This document shows positions 1 to 7,399 of a stretch of 64,000 nt of DNA, in pieces. The DNA is from Leptolyngbyaceae cyanobacterium clean351. Lineage in GTDB: Bacteria > Cyanobacteriota > Cyanobacteriia > DAIDHW01. Each line of letters begins with the position of its first letter. Positions within the stretch are counted from its first letter, which is position 1. The notes under the pieces were generated by a model, which saw nothing but the letters and a program-made list of their open reading frames with translations, was not told the DNA's origin and did no database searches. The translations under genes were made by a program, and so were the position numbers. The stretch lies in assembly GCA_027451865.1 (NCBI GenBank), contig DAIDHW010000002.1, positions 62,001 through 126,000 on the forward strand, in the 5' to 3' direction.

Positions 1-1016
1 GGGATGTGGTGGCCGGGTATCGGATTGACACTGCCATCACGGTTGTACTTACCGATCCGCGGTCCCAGCACTGACGCCCCGGCAAAGGCGCACAGGCCCC
101 CTACAGCGTGCACGACTCCGGAACCGGCAAAATCCACGTAGCCGTGGCCCAAGCCAAAATTGGTCCCCAGCTGGGAAAGCCAACCTCCCCCCCAGGCCCA
201 GTTGCCGTACATGGGGTAGAGAATCATAGACATGAAAAAGCCGTAGATGTAGAAGGTTTTGAGATTCCAGCGCTCTGCCATGGCCCCGGTGGGGATAGTG
301 GCGGCTGTGTCCATAAAAACCAACTCAAATAGAAAGATGGTGTAGGTGCCCACATCGTAGACGTTACCACCTAAAAACCAACCCTGGGTGGCAAACAGGC
401 CAAAGGGTTTACCGAAAAGATTTATTACCACCTCGCTAGCAGGATTGAGGCCACCAGTTCCCCCCAATTGGGTCACGGGTTGGGCCCCGTACATGAAGGC
501 AAAGCCCACCATCCAGAACCCCGTTACGCCAATGACGTAGATGAGAAAGTTCATCAGCATGGTGTGGGAGGCATTCTTTGCCCGTGTAAACCCGGTTTCC
601 ACTAGGGCGAAACCCGCCTGCATGAACATGACCAGAAATCCGGTGACCAGGGTCCAGGCAATGTTGATGGATACTTGATTTTGGCCGACCACGTCCGCCA
701 GCTTAGCTGCTAGAGGCTCGCGGGCAACTTGGTTGATATATGCTTGATAAGCCTGTATCTGATCCGCCGGGGCGCCCGGGGGAGGCATCGGGACGCCCAC
801 TGATACCCCGGCTCCGTTGTGGGCATCAGTGGCCACGCCAGTCTGAGTCCCCCCCGGGTCTCCGGCCAGGGCCTGATGGGCAATCAGGACTAAACTGACG
901 ATCAAGACAACTGTAGTGAGGGTCCGGAGTGTAAACCGTCCCCATGCAGACTTGAGCTTAAATCCGGGTGCCCGGCGTGAGGACTGAGTCGGAGTTTCTG
1001 GCACAAATTTGGGCAT
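1..1016 (-). CDS. amt: Ammonium transporter (Amt/MEP/Rh), 3' end outside window
   Basis: Inner-membrane ammonium channel for nitrogen uptake. About 338 codons are visible from the ATG at 1016; the rest runs off the left edge. The N-terminus carries a basic stretch followed by a hydrophobic segment ending in AHQALA, which looks like a cleavable signal, and then an extra periplasmic-type stretch before the first Amt helix (VSINIAWTLVTGFLVMFMQA). Later helices carry typical Amt motifs such as FMDTAATIPTGAMAER, GNWAWGGGWL and DFAGSGVVHAVGG. The long N-terminal extension is common in cyanobacterial Amt1-type proteins. The gene is on its own, with about 180 bases of possible promoter upstream. Family assignment is firm; the paralogue is not. 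Confidence 0.95.
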   Translation of the reverse strand, partial: MPKFVPETPTQSSRRAPGFKLKSAWGRFTLRTLTTVVLIVSLVLIAHQALAGDPGGTQTGVATDAHNGAGVSVGVPMPPPGAPADQIQAYQAYINQVAREPLAAKLADVVGQNQVSINIAWTLVTGFLVMFMQAGFALVETGFTRAKNASHTMLMNFLIYVIGVTGFWMVGFAFMYGAQPVTQLGGTGGLNPASEVVINLFGKPFGLFATQGWFLGGNVYDVGTYTIFLFELVFMDTAATIPTGAMAERWNLKTFYIYGFFMSMILYPMYGNWAWGGGWLSQLGTNFGLGHGYVDFAGSGVVHAVGGLCAFAGASVLGPRIGKYNRDGSVNPIPGHHI

Positions 1017-1173
1017 TGGAAGTAATCTCCAACAGGTATACAAGACACGTAAAAATCACCAAAGCCGCACCCCAAAGCAAATTCGGCTCTATCCAGGGCT
1101 ATCTTTTAACACCCATTAGGCACAACTATTTCCCGGTGGCAATTATTAAAGCAACTAGGCACTCAGCAGTTTT

Positions 1174-1187
1174 GTGTCTAAATACAC
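1174..1187 (-). promoter_or_regulatory. Candidate NtcA-like operator upstream of amt
   Basis: A symmetrical GTG-N8-CAC lies 158 bases upstream of the amt start, close to the NtcA consensus GTA-N8-TAC. On the amt strand a TAATAA-like -10 box begins at about 1148, some 25 bases further on; the usual NtcA spacing is 22-23. NtcA control of amt is common in cyanobacteria, but the mismatched triplets and spacing keep this tentative. Confidence 0.25.
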
Positions 1188-1198
1188 TAATTCTTCCT

Positions 1199-1933
1199 TC
1201 ACAGTTCAATTATCCCAGCTACCAGTTTCCAGCATGACAGGGGTTCCGTAGGCCGGTCAGGGCGCTGCCAAGGCATGCTAAGGCTGATAGTTAGGAGATA
1301 GTTAGTGGCGGTAGGCGGTGGGCCCGCCTCTAGTCTGGCTATCCAGAAGGGGTCAGTTACATTAATGTCCGCGAGGGTTTGCCGGTAGGCCGTGGTGATA
1401 TCAGCCTTCCAGGAAGGCTTCTTGCTGGACTTTTGGTCGGAAGCTTCACCTCGTTCTAACCGCCAGGTGACGTTCTGGGCCCGGACTAACTGGAGTGTGG
1501 AGCGCTGAGGGTGAGATAAAGACTTCAGGTAGGCGTATTCAACGGAACGCCTGTGGTTATGCAGTACCAGCGGCTCGGTACAACAGTAGGGAATAAGACT
1601 AGCCGGGGTAGCCTTGCCAAGGCATCGCCACTCCCCAGACATAACTGATAAATTCTCACGCTCAAAGCCAAAGTTATTCCCCGTTGCTCCCAGGGGGATC
1701 TCCAGTATGTCTAGCAATTCCGGCTCCCGTTTAGTATCACCTACCTGCAGCCAACGAACGTGGGCTGGAATCCTGCCATCCTCCGGGTAGAGAATATCGC
1801 ACACCGGCCTCACCCAGGTACCTGTATCCACATCAATGCCGGCAATGCAGCGCTCCTCCAACTTCAAGGAGTTAGCCAAACAAATAATCCGCCGGTATCC
1901 TTCTAGAGGTGGCACAGGTTGATATTCCCCCAT
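1199..1933 (-). CDS. Dual OB-containing domain (DuOB) protein
   Basis: A 244-residue soluble protein resembling the dual-OB-fold (DuOB) family, which often lies beside DUF488 genes. The recognisable start is GYRRIICLANSLKLEERCIAGID followed by WVRPV, the typical opening of this family. OB folds usually bind nucleic acid, but no reaction is known for this protein. It is the last gene of the murG-DUF488-DUF488-DuOB run; its ATG at 1933 lies 31 bases inside the preceding DUF488 gene and has an AGG five bases upstream. A GTG at 1915 is an alternative start. No membrane segment is visible. The family call is from memory of motifs; the function is unknown. Confidence 0.7.
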   Translation of the reverse strand: MGEYQPVPPLEGYRRIICLANSLKLEERCIAGIDVDTGTWVRPVCDILYPEDGRIPAHVRWLQVGDTKREPELLDILEIPLGATGNNFGFERENLSVMSGEWRCLGKATPASLIPYCCTEPLVLHNHRRSVEYAYLKSLSHPQRSTLQLVRAQNVTWRLERGEASDQKSSKKPSWKADITTAYRQTLADINVTDPFWIARLEAGPPPTATNYLLTISLSMPWQRPDRPTEPLSCWKLVAGIIEL

Positions 1934-2349
1934 TTGACCTGTAGATATTCTGCCACCAGGCGGCGATGGCAGTGGTGGGGTTTATCTTCACTGCACAGTA
2001 GACAAGTATGGTCAAGGTCTTGGGGAGTGAACTGCTGCTCAACTTGTCGCTCACGCATCAGAGCTAAAAATCCCGCCTCGTAGCTTGACCAGTCCTGGGG
2101 ATTGCGTCGGTAAGCCTGCAGCAACTCCCTTGACGGGGCTAACATCAAGGTATGACAATATTCCATCTGATTAATGACCTGCAGGAAATAGGCCAAGTCA
2201 GGTTTTTTGCTAAATCCTGCTAATTGGGAATGGTTACCTAGACGAGTGTCTAGCACCCGCTTGACGCCAGCCTCCTTAAGGGTGCGGAAGAACTGCTCGG
2301 CACTCTTGCGGGTAAACCCAATCGTAAAGATGGTGATAGTTTCCTTCAA
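1903..2349 (-). CDS. DUF488 family protein (second copy), TTG start
   Basis: A 148-residue DUF488 protein. It shows the family's N-terminal strand (ITIFTIGFTRKSAEQF), a DTR motif (VLDTRLGN) and the C-terminal CSEDKPHHCHR motif, with paired Cys/His typical of DUF488. I chose the TTG at 2349 because the DUF488 fold begins five residues later, because AGGAAGAG stands just upstream, and because the TTG overlaps the TGA of the upstream gene (TTGA). A longer frame from 2469 would add 40 residues unlike the family. Its 3' end overlaps the DuOB gene by 31 bases. The molecular function of DUF488 is not established; the tight overlaps argue for co-translation with both neighbours. Confidence 0.8.
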   Translation of the reverse strand: MKETITIFTIGFTRKSAEQFFRTLKEAGVKRVLDTRLGNHSQLAGFSKKPDLAYFLQVINQMEYCHTLMLAPSRELLQAYRRNPQDWSSYEAGFLALMRERQVEQQFTPQDLDHTCLLCSEDKPHHCHRRLVAEYLQVKWGNINLCHL

Positions 2350-2945
2350 GGGCTCTTCCTGGGAGTGTAGGCGATTTGCTGGCCCTGCATTAGGTAAGCC
2401 TGTTGGATGATTTGCGGCGGAGTTTCTGCTTCCCAGAGGGACAACTGTCGGCCCATGACGAATCTCCACTGACTAACTAGACGGCTTTCCAGATGGGCTT
2501 GAGATTCTAAAGCGCCATCCCTCAGGATATGTCGAACCTGCCATTGGTATGTCTGCAGATGATAGCCTACCAAGATTGCTCGGTGGCATTGGAGGGGGTC
2601 TTGCTCCGAACACATGATGGCCGAGCGCTGAGCCTGTGCCAAAGCCATGAGAGCTTCAAGGCCCTGAATAAACCAGGGTTTCCTAGCCACGGTGGGAAAA
2701 TGTACCTTGCCCTGGACATAACAGCTGCCATCCTCGGGCCGTGCTCCTAATTTCTGACCCGCAAATTGATAGTTAATACCGTAGGTCTTAAGGCTGGCTT
2801 CTAGAACAAGTTGGTTGAAGTGGGGCAGATGACGACTCCAGGGATGGGAGCGCACATCCACCACCAGTTCGATCTGATGTTGCCTCAGCAGAGCTACAAA
2901 TCCGCTTACGGTGTGGGTAGAGTGGCCGATGGTAAAAATCTCCAT
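2346..2945 (-). CDS. DUF488 family protein (first copy)
   Basis: A 199-residue DUF488 protein with the N-terminal MEIFTIGHSTHTVSGF, the VVDVRSHPWSRHLPHFN motif (DVRS-P-S-R-P-F is the family signature) and CSEQDPLQCHRAILVGYHL towards the C-terminus. Its ATG overlaps the TGA of murG by one base (TGATG), and its TGA overlaps the TTG start of the next DUF488 gene. It has about 50 more C-terminal residues than the second copy. The two copies are clearly diverged paralogues, not a recent duplication. Function unknown. DUF488 proteins are sometimes found with DNA repair or defence genes; here the linkage to murG may be accidental. Confidence 0.85.
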   Translation of the reverse strand: MEIFTIGHSTHTVSGFVALLRQHQIELVVDVRSHPWSRHLPHFNQLVLEASLKTYGINYQFAGQKLGARPEDGSCYVQGKVHFPTVARKPWFIQGLEALMALAQAQRSAIMCSEQDPLQCHRAILVGYHLQTYQWQVRHILRDGALESQAHLESRLVSQWRFVMGRQLSLWEAETPPQIIQQAYLMQGQQIAYTPRKSP

Positions 2946-4009
2946 CAGACCAACCGGCGAATCCAGTCAGATACTAGCTCAGCGCTGTTAGAGACAGCAA
3001 GGGATTTGGCGGCAGTGCCCATGGCTTGACGTTGGTGCTCAGAGGCCAGTAACTCTAATACTCTAGTTCTTAGATAGTCCGGTGTCAAGGTGGCTTGAGG
3101 CAAAAGCACCGCTGCTCCGGCCGCCGCAAACACCCGGGCATTCCAGGTTTGATGGTCGTCAGCGGCGGTAGGCAAGGGAATGAGCACTGAAGGGGTGCCC
3201 GTCACGGCCAATTCAGTCAGGGCCCCTGCCCCGGCTCGGCTGACTACTAGGTCTGCCCGTTGTAACAGACCAGCCATATTGTGAAAAAAGGGTCTGGTGA
3301 TTAGTTGAGGAACTTGGAGACTGGGAGCTTCTGGGTCATTGCTGCCAGTTAGATGCACTACCCAGGCTCCGGCGGCAATCCAGGTAGGGATACAGAAGCG
3401 AGCCAGGCGGTTGAGGGCTACAGCCCCTTGACTGCCACCAGTAATCACCACCAAGGGCACTCCCTGGGGAATCACTAGGTCTTCTAAGGGGGCGGGAATA
3501 TAAAATTCCGGCCTGACTGGGGTACCTAACCAAGCTGTCCGCAGGCGAGGCGGCAGAAGGGTCTGGGTATCTGGAAAGCCCAGGGCTACTAGGTCACACC
3601 ACCCCCCTAACCATCGAGTTACTTTACCCGGCAAAACATTTGATTCGTGAAGGATGACGGGCAAGCCCAGGGAACGGGCAGCTAAAATAGCTGCTGCCGC
3701 CAAGTAGCCACCGGTGGTAAAGACCCCTTGTATACCCAGGGCCTGTAGCAAACAGCGCACTTCCCAGGTGGAGCGCACCAAACTCCCTAGGGCCCGAAAC
3801 AGCCCCCAACCCCGCGTCAGCCCCTCAAGCCTTGTAGTGTGGAGGGGATAACCTAGATTGGCTTGACGAGACTCGAGGCGGTCGGGTACTCCCAGCCAAT
3901 CAATACGATAATCTTTGAGGTGTCCTGCTACCGCTAGGGCCGGAAAGAAATGCCCCCCGGTGCCGCTGGTGGCGACTAGGAGGCGTTTGGGTGACAGGGA
4001 AAAGCTCAA
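2945..4009 (-). CDS. murG: UDP-N-acetylglucosamine--lipid II transferase MurG
   Basis: Peripheral inner-membrane glycosyltransferase (GT28) that adds GlcNAc to lipid I to make lipid II, the last cytoplasmic step of peptidoglycan synthesis. 354 residues, the normal length. The N-terminal glycine loop is LLVATSGTGGHFFPALAVA; the acceptor-domain motif reads HESNVLPGKVTRWL (more often HEQN); the C-terminal donor domain has VITGGSQGAVALN and VVSRAGAGALTELAVTGTPSVLIPLPTAADDHQ. First gene of a tight run with two DUF488 genes and a DuOB gene, and separated from apcC upstream by a terminator. Confidence 0.96.
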   Translation of the reverse strand: MSFSLSPKRLLVATSGTGGHFFPALAVAGHLKDYRIDWLGVPDRLESRQANLGYPLHTTRLEGLTRGWGLFRALGSLVRSTWEVRCLLQALGIQGVFTTGGYLAAAAILAARSLGLPVILHESNVLPGKVTRWLGGWCDLVALGFPDTQTLLPPRLRTAWLGTPVRPEFYIPAPLEDLVIPQGVPLVVITGGSQGAVALNRLARFCIPTWIAAGAWVVHLTGSNDPEAPSLQVPQLITRPFFHNMAGLLQRADLVVSRAGAGALTELAVTGTPSVLIPLPTAADDHQTWNARVFAAAGAAVLLPQATLTPDYLRTRVLELLASEHQRQAMGTAAKSLAVSNSAELVSDWIRRLV

Positions 4010-4019
4010 GGACTAAAGT

Positions 4020-4074
4020 CAAAAAAGTCAGCTGGGGAAAAGCGCACCGAGCTCCCCTCGAGGCTGCCCCAGCT
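4020..4074 (-). terminator. Rho-independent terminator of the apc operon
   Basis: On the minus strand AGCTGGGG (4074-4067) and CCCCAGCT (4037-4030) form an 8-bp stem around a 29-base loop. It is followed after GAC by a run of six T (4026-4021). It lies between the apcC stop and the murG start, so it should isolate the abundant phycobilisome transcript from the murG operon. Confidence 0.7.
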
Positions 4075-4084
4075 TTGCTCTCTC

Positions 4085-4288
4085 CTACAGCAGGCCAGTG
4101 TTAGTGCCCGGCCGGCCAGTGGTCAACTCTACCTTGAGAATTTTGCCACCCATCTTCATAATCCGCTGCTGTTCGCGGAACCAGTTCTCGTAGGCTACCA
4201 CTTTAGTAAAAAAGGTATTTTGCAGTTCTCTTTGGGTGCGGATACGGGTCTGGCTAGGGACGCAGGCAGTGATCTTAAAAGCGCGCAT
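4085..4288 (-). CDS. apcC: Allophycocyanin core linker ApcC (Lc7.8)
   Basis: Small phycobilisome core linker of 67 residues, which caps the allophycocyanin trimer and tunes its spectrum. The sequence runs from MRAFKITACVPSQT to RPGTNTGLL, a standard ApcC with the CpcD-like fold. The ATG at 4288 gives the normal 67-residue protein; the longer frame from 4378 would add 30 unlikely residues. It follows apcB after an unusually long 191-base gap, which may hold its own promoter or a processing site that lowers linker dose; I see no convincing terminator there (only a short CCCC/GGGG palindrome near 4462). Confidence 0.95.
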   Translation of the reverse strand: MRAFKITACVPSQTRIRTQRELQNTFFTKVVAYENWFREQQRIMKMGGKILKVELTTGRPGTNTGLL

Positions 4289-4479
4289 GGGACGAAGTTC
4301 TCCTGGCTGGGATAGGGGGTTGGCTATAAAGTTTATGGCGAACAAAGCTGGTAGAGAAAAACAAAGTCTGGGAAGCAACCGCTAAAGTCTAGACCGTCAA
4401 AACTCACATTATCTATGGTCTTTAACGAGCTAGGATCTTCCGTTTCACTTCCCAGACTTAATCCCCAAGGGGTAACGGA

Positions 4480-4965
4480 CTAGCTCAAGCCAGAGCTAAT
4501 GTAGTCGAAGTACACGCCCATTTCCTTGCCGGCGTCAGCACCCACCAGACTGGCGGTTACTTCCTTCATGGCTTGGATGGCTTGGACAGTGGAGGAGATG
4601 GGCACCCCTAAGGAGTTGTAGGTTTCCTTGAGGCCGTTGAGCACCCGCTCATCGAGGATGGAGGGGTCCCCAGCCAGCATGGCGTAGGTGGCGTAGCGGA
4701 GGTAGTAGTCCAGGTCGCGGATGCAGGCAGCATACCGACGGGTAGTGTACATGTTGCCGCCGGGACGGGTGACATCGGAGTACAGTAGGGACTTGGCTAC
4801 AGCTTCCTTGACGATGGTGGCTGCGTTAGCGCTAATGGTGGTAGCAGCCCGCACGCGCAGCTCACCGGTTTGGAAGTAAGCCTTCAGCTTTTCTAGGGCT
4901 GCGGTGTCCAGGTACTTGCCCTGCACATCAGAGGTATTGATGACAGCAGTAATGGCATCTTGCAT
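4480..4965 (-). CDS. apcB: Allophycocyanin beta subunit ApcB
   Basis: Beta chain of the allophycocyanin core of the phycobilisome, 161 residues. It has the expected start [20 protein letters not shown] and the chromophore region [20 protein letters not shown], where the Cys of AACIRDLDY carries phycocyanobilin by a thioether bond. It ends DYISSGLS. The ATG at 4965 gives the canonical length and has AAGGAAG about seven bases upstream. It lies 59 bases after apcA in the usual apcA-apcB-apcC order. Energy passes from phycocyanin rods through allophycocyanin to the photosystems. Confidence 0.98.
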   Translation of the reverse strand: MQDAITAVINTSDVQGKYLDTAALEKLKAYFQTGELRVRAATTISANAATIVKEAVAKSLLYSDVTRPGGNMYTTRRYAACIRDLDYYLRYATYAMLAGDPSILDERVLNGLKETYNSLGVPISSTVQAIQAMKEVTASLVGADAGKEMGVYFDYISSGLS

Positions 4966-5024
4966 TGGTTTTGCTTCCTTAAAATTGCGGTATCTAATGA
5001 ACTCAGACAACAGCAGGCTCAGGC

Positions 5025-5510
5025 CTACTGCATAGCCCCGATCACGTAGTCAAAGTAGGAGCTAGCTTCGGCGGCGTCTTCACCAGACAGCAAGGAGCTA
5101 GCGGCATTCTTCATGGCCCGGATCCCTTCCGCTACGGCCGGGATGGGGGTACCCAGGGAGTTGTACATTTCCCGCACGCCCACCAGACCAATTTCTTCGA
5201 TGGGGGTGACATCACCAGAGACGATACCGTAGGTGACCAGACGTAGGTAGTAGTCCAGGTCCCGCAGGCAAGTTGCGGTCATTTCCTCACCGTAGGCATT
5301 ACCTCCGGGGGAAACTACATCGGGCCGCTTTTGGAACAGCTGGTCACCAGCTTGCTTAACAATCCGCTCCCGAGAACCAGACAGGGTTTGGGCGATCCGC
5401 AGGCGGCGCTCCCCCGAGGTTACAAAACTCTTGATTCGGTCTAGCTCACCAGGGCTGAGGTAGCGAGCTTCGGCGTCGGCGTTAACGATAGCTTTTGTAA
5501 CAATACTCAT
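5025..5510 (-). CDS. apcA: Allophycocyanin alpha subunit ApcA
   Basis: Alpha chain of allophycocyanin, 161 residues, starting [20 protein letters not shown] and ending DYVIGAMQ. The bilin site is [18 protein letters not shown] (Cys of CLRDLDYY). I chose the ATG at 5510 because it gives the family length and has a strong GGAGG about nine bases upstream; an in-frame ATG at 5528 would add six residues. First gene of the operon. The upstream region 5511-5647 should hold a strong promoter, but I could not fix the -10 box with confidence. apcE is not adjacent. Confidence 0.98.
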   Translation of the reverse strand: MSIVTKAIVNADAEARYLSPGELDRIKSFVTSGERRLRIAQTLSGSRERIVKQAGDQLFQKRPDVVSPGGNAYGEEMTATCLRDLDYYLRLVTYGIVSGDVTPIEEIGLVGVREMYNSLGTPIPAVAEGIRAMKNAASSLLSGEDAAEASSYFDYVIGAMQ

Positions 5511-5647
5511 CCTATTGGACTCCTCCAAAGAATCTAAAGCAGTAACCGGCTAGCCGGCTGAGCCACTTTCACCTGTTCATTTTCGGTCATGGGGTCACCA
5601 TTCTCGATCCCACTGTAATACTTTTTAATATTTATCCCGGGGAAATT

Positions 5648-6274
5648 CTAAGGAGCGAAACAACTAGTCAGCCAAAGGACCACCAGGGTGATACCAGTGA
5701 TCAGTTGGGGCTCCCCTACTCCCAACCCCCCTAGGGGGACTCTCAACCAACTGGCCAAAAAGCTGCCCAAAGCCAACCCAGCAAGCAAAGCCCCCAGGGT
5801 GACCAGAAATGCCCGCCCTAACCCTGGGCGGCGGCGGTTTAAAAAGAACAAGCTAAACCCGACTCCCAGGGCTAAGGGTACCTGAAGGATGTTAGGGTTT
5901 TGACCAGGAGCTAGGGTGCTCAAGGCCACTAGGGTACCAAATAGGACCGAGGGCCAAAAAGCCGGTGCTCCCTTCAGGGCGCGAGTCAAATTCCTTAGCC
6001 ACCCCCAGGGGGTCAGGGATGCGCCGGCACTCCCCGAGCCTACCCCAGGGATAGTCTGTTCCGGAAACCGTATCCGTTCCGGTACCTTGATCTTTCCCTC
6101 TTGGCGCAGGCGAAGCCGGTCCATTAGGACGGCGTCGTAGGCAGCTTCAATTTCCTGCAATCGCTTGGGGTCGCTTTTGTACTCTTCCCTGAATCGACGG
6201 AGGACCCCTTGGATCTCATCAAAGGATGCATCCTCAGCCACCCCTAGAGTTCCGTAGGGAAACTGTTCACTCAC
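5648..6274 (-). CDS. CPP1-like (DUF3353) J-like membrane protein
   Basis: A 208-residue homologue of the CPP1/CDF1 family (chaperone-like protein of protochlorophyllide oxidoreductase in plants). The first 75 residues form a J-like helical domain (PYGTLGVAEDASFDEIQGVLRRFREEY, later IEAAYDAVLMDRLRLRQEGKI) that lacks the HPD tripeptide of true DnaJ proteins. A proline-rich linker and three or four hydrophobic helices follow from about residue 100 (FWPSVLFGTLVALSTLA, ILQVPLALGVGFSLFFLN, FLVTLGALLAGLALGSFLAS). In plants it stabilises POR; its cyanobacterial role is less clear. Same strand as apcA, about 140 bases upstream of it. Confidence 0.88.
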   Translation of the reverse strand: MSEQFPYGTLGVAEDASFDEIQGVLRRFREEYKSDPKRLQEIEAAYDAVLMDRLRLRQEGKIKVPERIRFPEQTIPGVGSGSAGASLTPWGWLRNLTRALKGAPAFWPSVLFGTLVALSTLAPGQNPNILQVPLALGVGFSLFFLNRRRPGLGRAFLVTLGALLAGLALGSFLASWLRVPLGGLGVGEPQLITGITLVVLWLTSCFAP

Positions 6275-6318
6275 TGTCTGCTGTCCTCCTAAACTAACCT
6301 GGCTAGACTCACCCTTGT

Positions 6319-6335
6319 CTGGGGGCTAGCCCCAG
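6319..6335. other. Hairpin in the upstream region of the CPP1-like gene
   Basis: CTGGGG and CCCCAG enclose GCTAG, giving a 6-bp stem 45 bases upstream of the CPP1-like start. No T-run follows on either strand, so it is not a standard terminator. Between this and the TATAAT box at 6413 I see no gene. Confidence 0.35.
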
Positions 6336-6412
6336 GTTGGGGACTTAACGGGGAGAGGGAGTATCTTATGGCCATTGGCTTGGGTGGGAGTGATGATGAA
6401 TAAGGTTCAGGT

Positions 6413-6600
6413 TATAATCGTGTCGGACATAGGGATTTCCCTAATCGCCGCCGGTAAAAGCTCCAGCATTTCCCGCCCCCAGTGGGGATTAACTTAGTCT
6501 AAATCTAGCTCAAACAGTCAAGTCGTGGGAGTCCTCGTTCAGGGGACAAGCCTGACCAGAGGGGCTCATAAGGCCGAGCCTAGATAAGCCCCTGGGAACC
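6413..6600 (+). ncRNA. Candidate structured leader or small RNA before the response regulator
   Basis: A perfect TATAAT (6413-6418) predicts transcription from about 6425, some 250 bases before the response-regulator ATG. The -35 is weak (GTGATG at 6390). The stretch then holds four successive hairpins: TAGGG/CCCTA (6430-6443), CCCC/GGGG (6477-6487), TCAGG/CCTGA (6539-6555), and a two-tier stem AGGGGCT/AGCCCCT (6560-6593) enclosing AGGC/GCCT. It contains no convincing reading frame. It could be a long 5' leader of the regulator gene or a separate small RNA. I do not recognise it as 6S RNA, RNase P RNA, tmRNA or Yfr1. Confidence 0.35.
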
Positions 6601-6673
6601 ATGCTCTTAATACGTTTGATATTAGCAAATCAATTGTCGTCTGCCGGTTCTCTGTCCCAGGTTTTTCCCTACC

Positions 6674-7399
6674 ATGGTTGCCCTCAGGATTCTGATTGTT
6701 GAGGATGACCCGGCCATTGGGGAACTAGTCCGGCGGTTTCTGGCCAGCCAAGGCTACCAAGTTGACCGAGCCGTTAATGGTCAACAAGCTAAGGTGATGT
6801 CGGAAAGGTTCCGTCCCGATCTAGTCATCCTGGACTTAAATCTCCCGGACCTTAATGGTTATGAGCTTTGTCAGTGGTTGCAGCAACGCACCGGGGTCCT
6901 CGTACTGATGCTGACTAGTCGGGCCCAAGAGGAGGATTGGATCCAAGGCTTCCATCGGGGAGCGGACGATTACATGACTAAACCCTTTAGTCTCATGGAG
7001 CTGCGGATGCGCGTGGGAGCGCTCCTTAAGCGCCGGCGCGCCGGTAATCTTTGGGAGACGGCGCAGCTGGAATTCGGCGCCTTAGTTATTGACCCCCAAA
7101 GTCGCCAAGTGTCCGTGGCCGGGCAGGTAGTCCCCCTTACCCCATTGGAATTTAACTTGCTGTGGTTTCTGGCTAGTCATCCCGGTCAGATTTGGAACCG
7201 GGATGAGTTAATTCGTCAAGTCTGGAGCTACAACGCTGAGCATGTGGGTGATCCCAGGGTTGTTGATGTGCACGTCGGTCAAATTCGCAAGAAGATCCAG
7301 ACCCAAATAACCCCTGAATTAATAATCACCGCCCGCATTCAAACCGTGCGTGGTTTAGGTTATCGCTTTAGTGCAGACCCGCCCGCCCCCGGACTCTAG
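6674..7399 (+). CDS. OmpR/PhoB-family response regulator
   Basis: DNA-binding two-component response regulator of 241 residues. The receiver domain (about 5-120) has the acidic pair EDD at 10-12, the phosphoacceptor D54 in LVILDLNLPD, and KPF in YMTKPFS. A winged-helix Trans_reg_C domain follows (about 135-235), with VPLTPLEFNLLWFLASHPGQIWNRDELIRQVW and VDVHVGQIRKKI. All phosphorylation residues are present. No histidine kinase gene is adjacent. It does not match my memory of RpaA or RpaB, so I give no symbol. It is preceded by a 250-base structured leader, and its TAG stop shares CTAG with the stop of the convergent transglutaminase-like gene. Confidence 0.9.
   Translation: MVALRILIVEDDPAIGELVRRFLASQGYQVDRAVNGQQAKVMSERFRPDLVILDLNLPDLNGYELCQWLQQRTGVLVLMLTSRAQEEDWIQGFHRGADDYMTKPFSLMELRMRVGALLKRRRAGNLWETAQLEFGALVIDPQSRQVSVAGQVVPLTPLEFNLLWFLASHPGQIWNRDELIRQVWSYNAEHVGDPRVVDVHVGQIRKKIQTQITPELIITARIQTVRGLGYRFSADPPAPGL

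Noticed and set aside
968-1237. Plus-strand open frame of 89 codons over the amt upstream region
   Set aside because: Overlaps the amt start and the DuOB 3' end, with no similarity to known proteins; its presence would bury the amt promoter.
4289-4479. Attenuator between apcB and apcC
   Set aside because: Only a CCCC/GGGG palindrome with a two-base gap and no T-run; too weak to call.
6425-6600. 6S RNA or other known cyanobacterial RNA
   Set aside because: No closing stem between the ends as in 6S RNA and no diagnostic motifs of RNase P RNA, tmRNA or Yfr1; kept only as an unnamed candidate.
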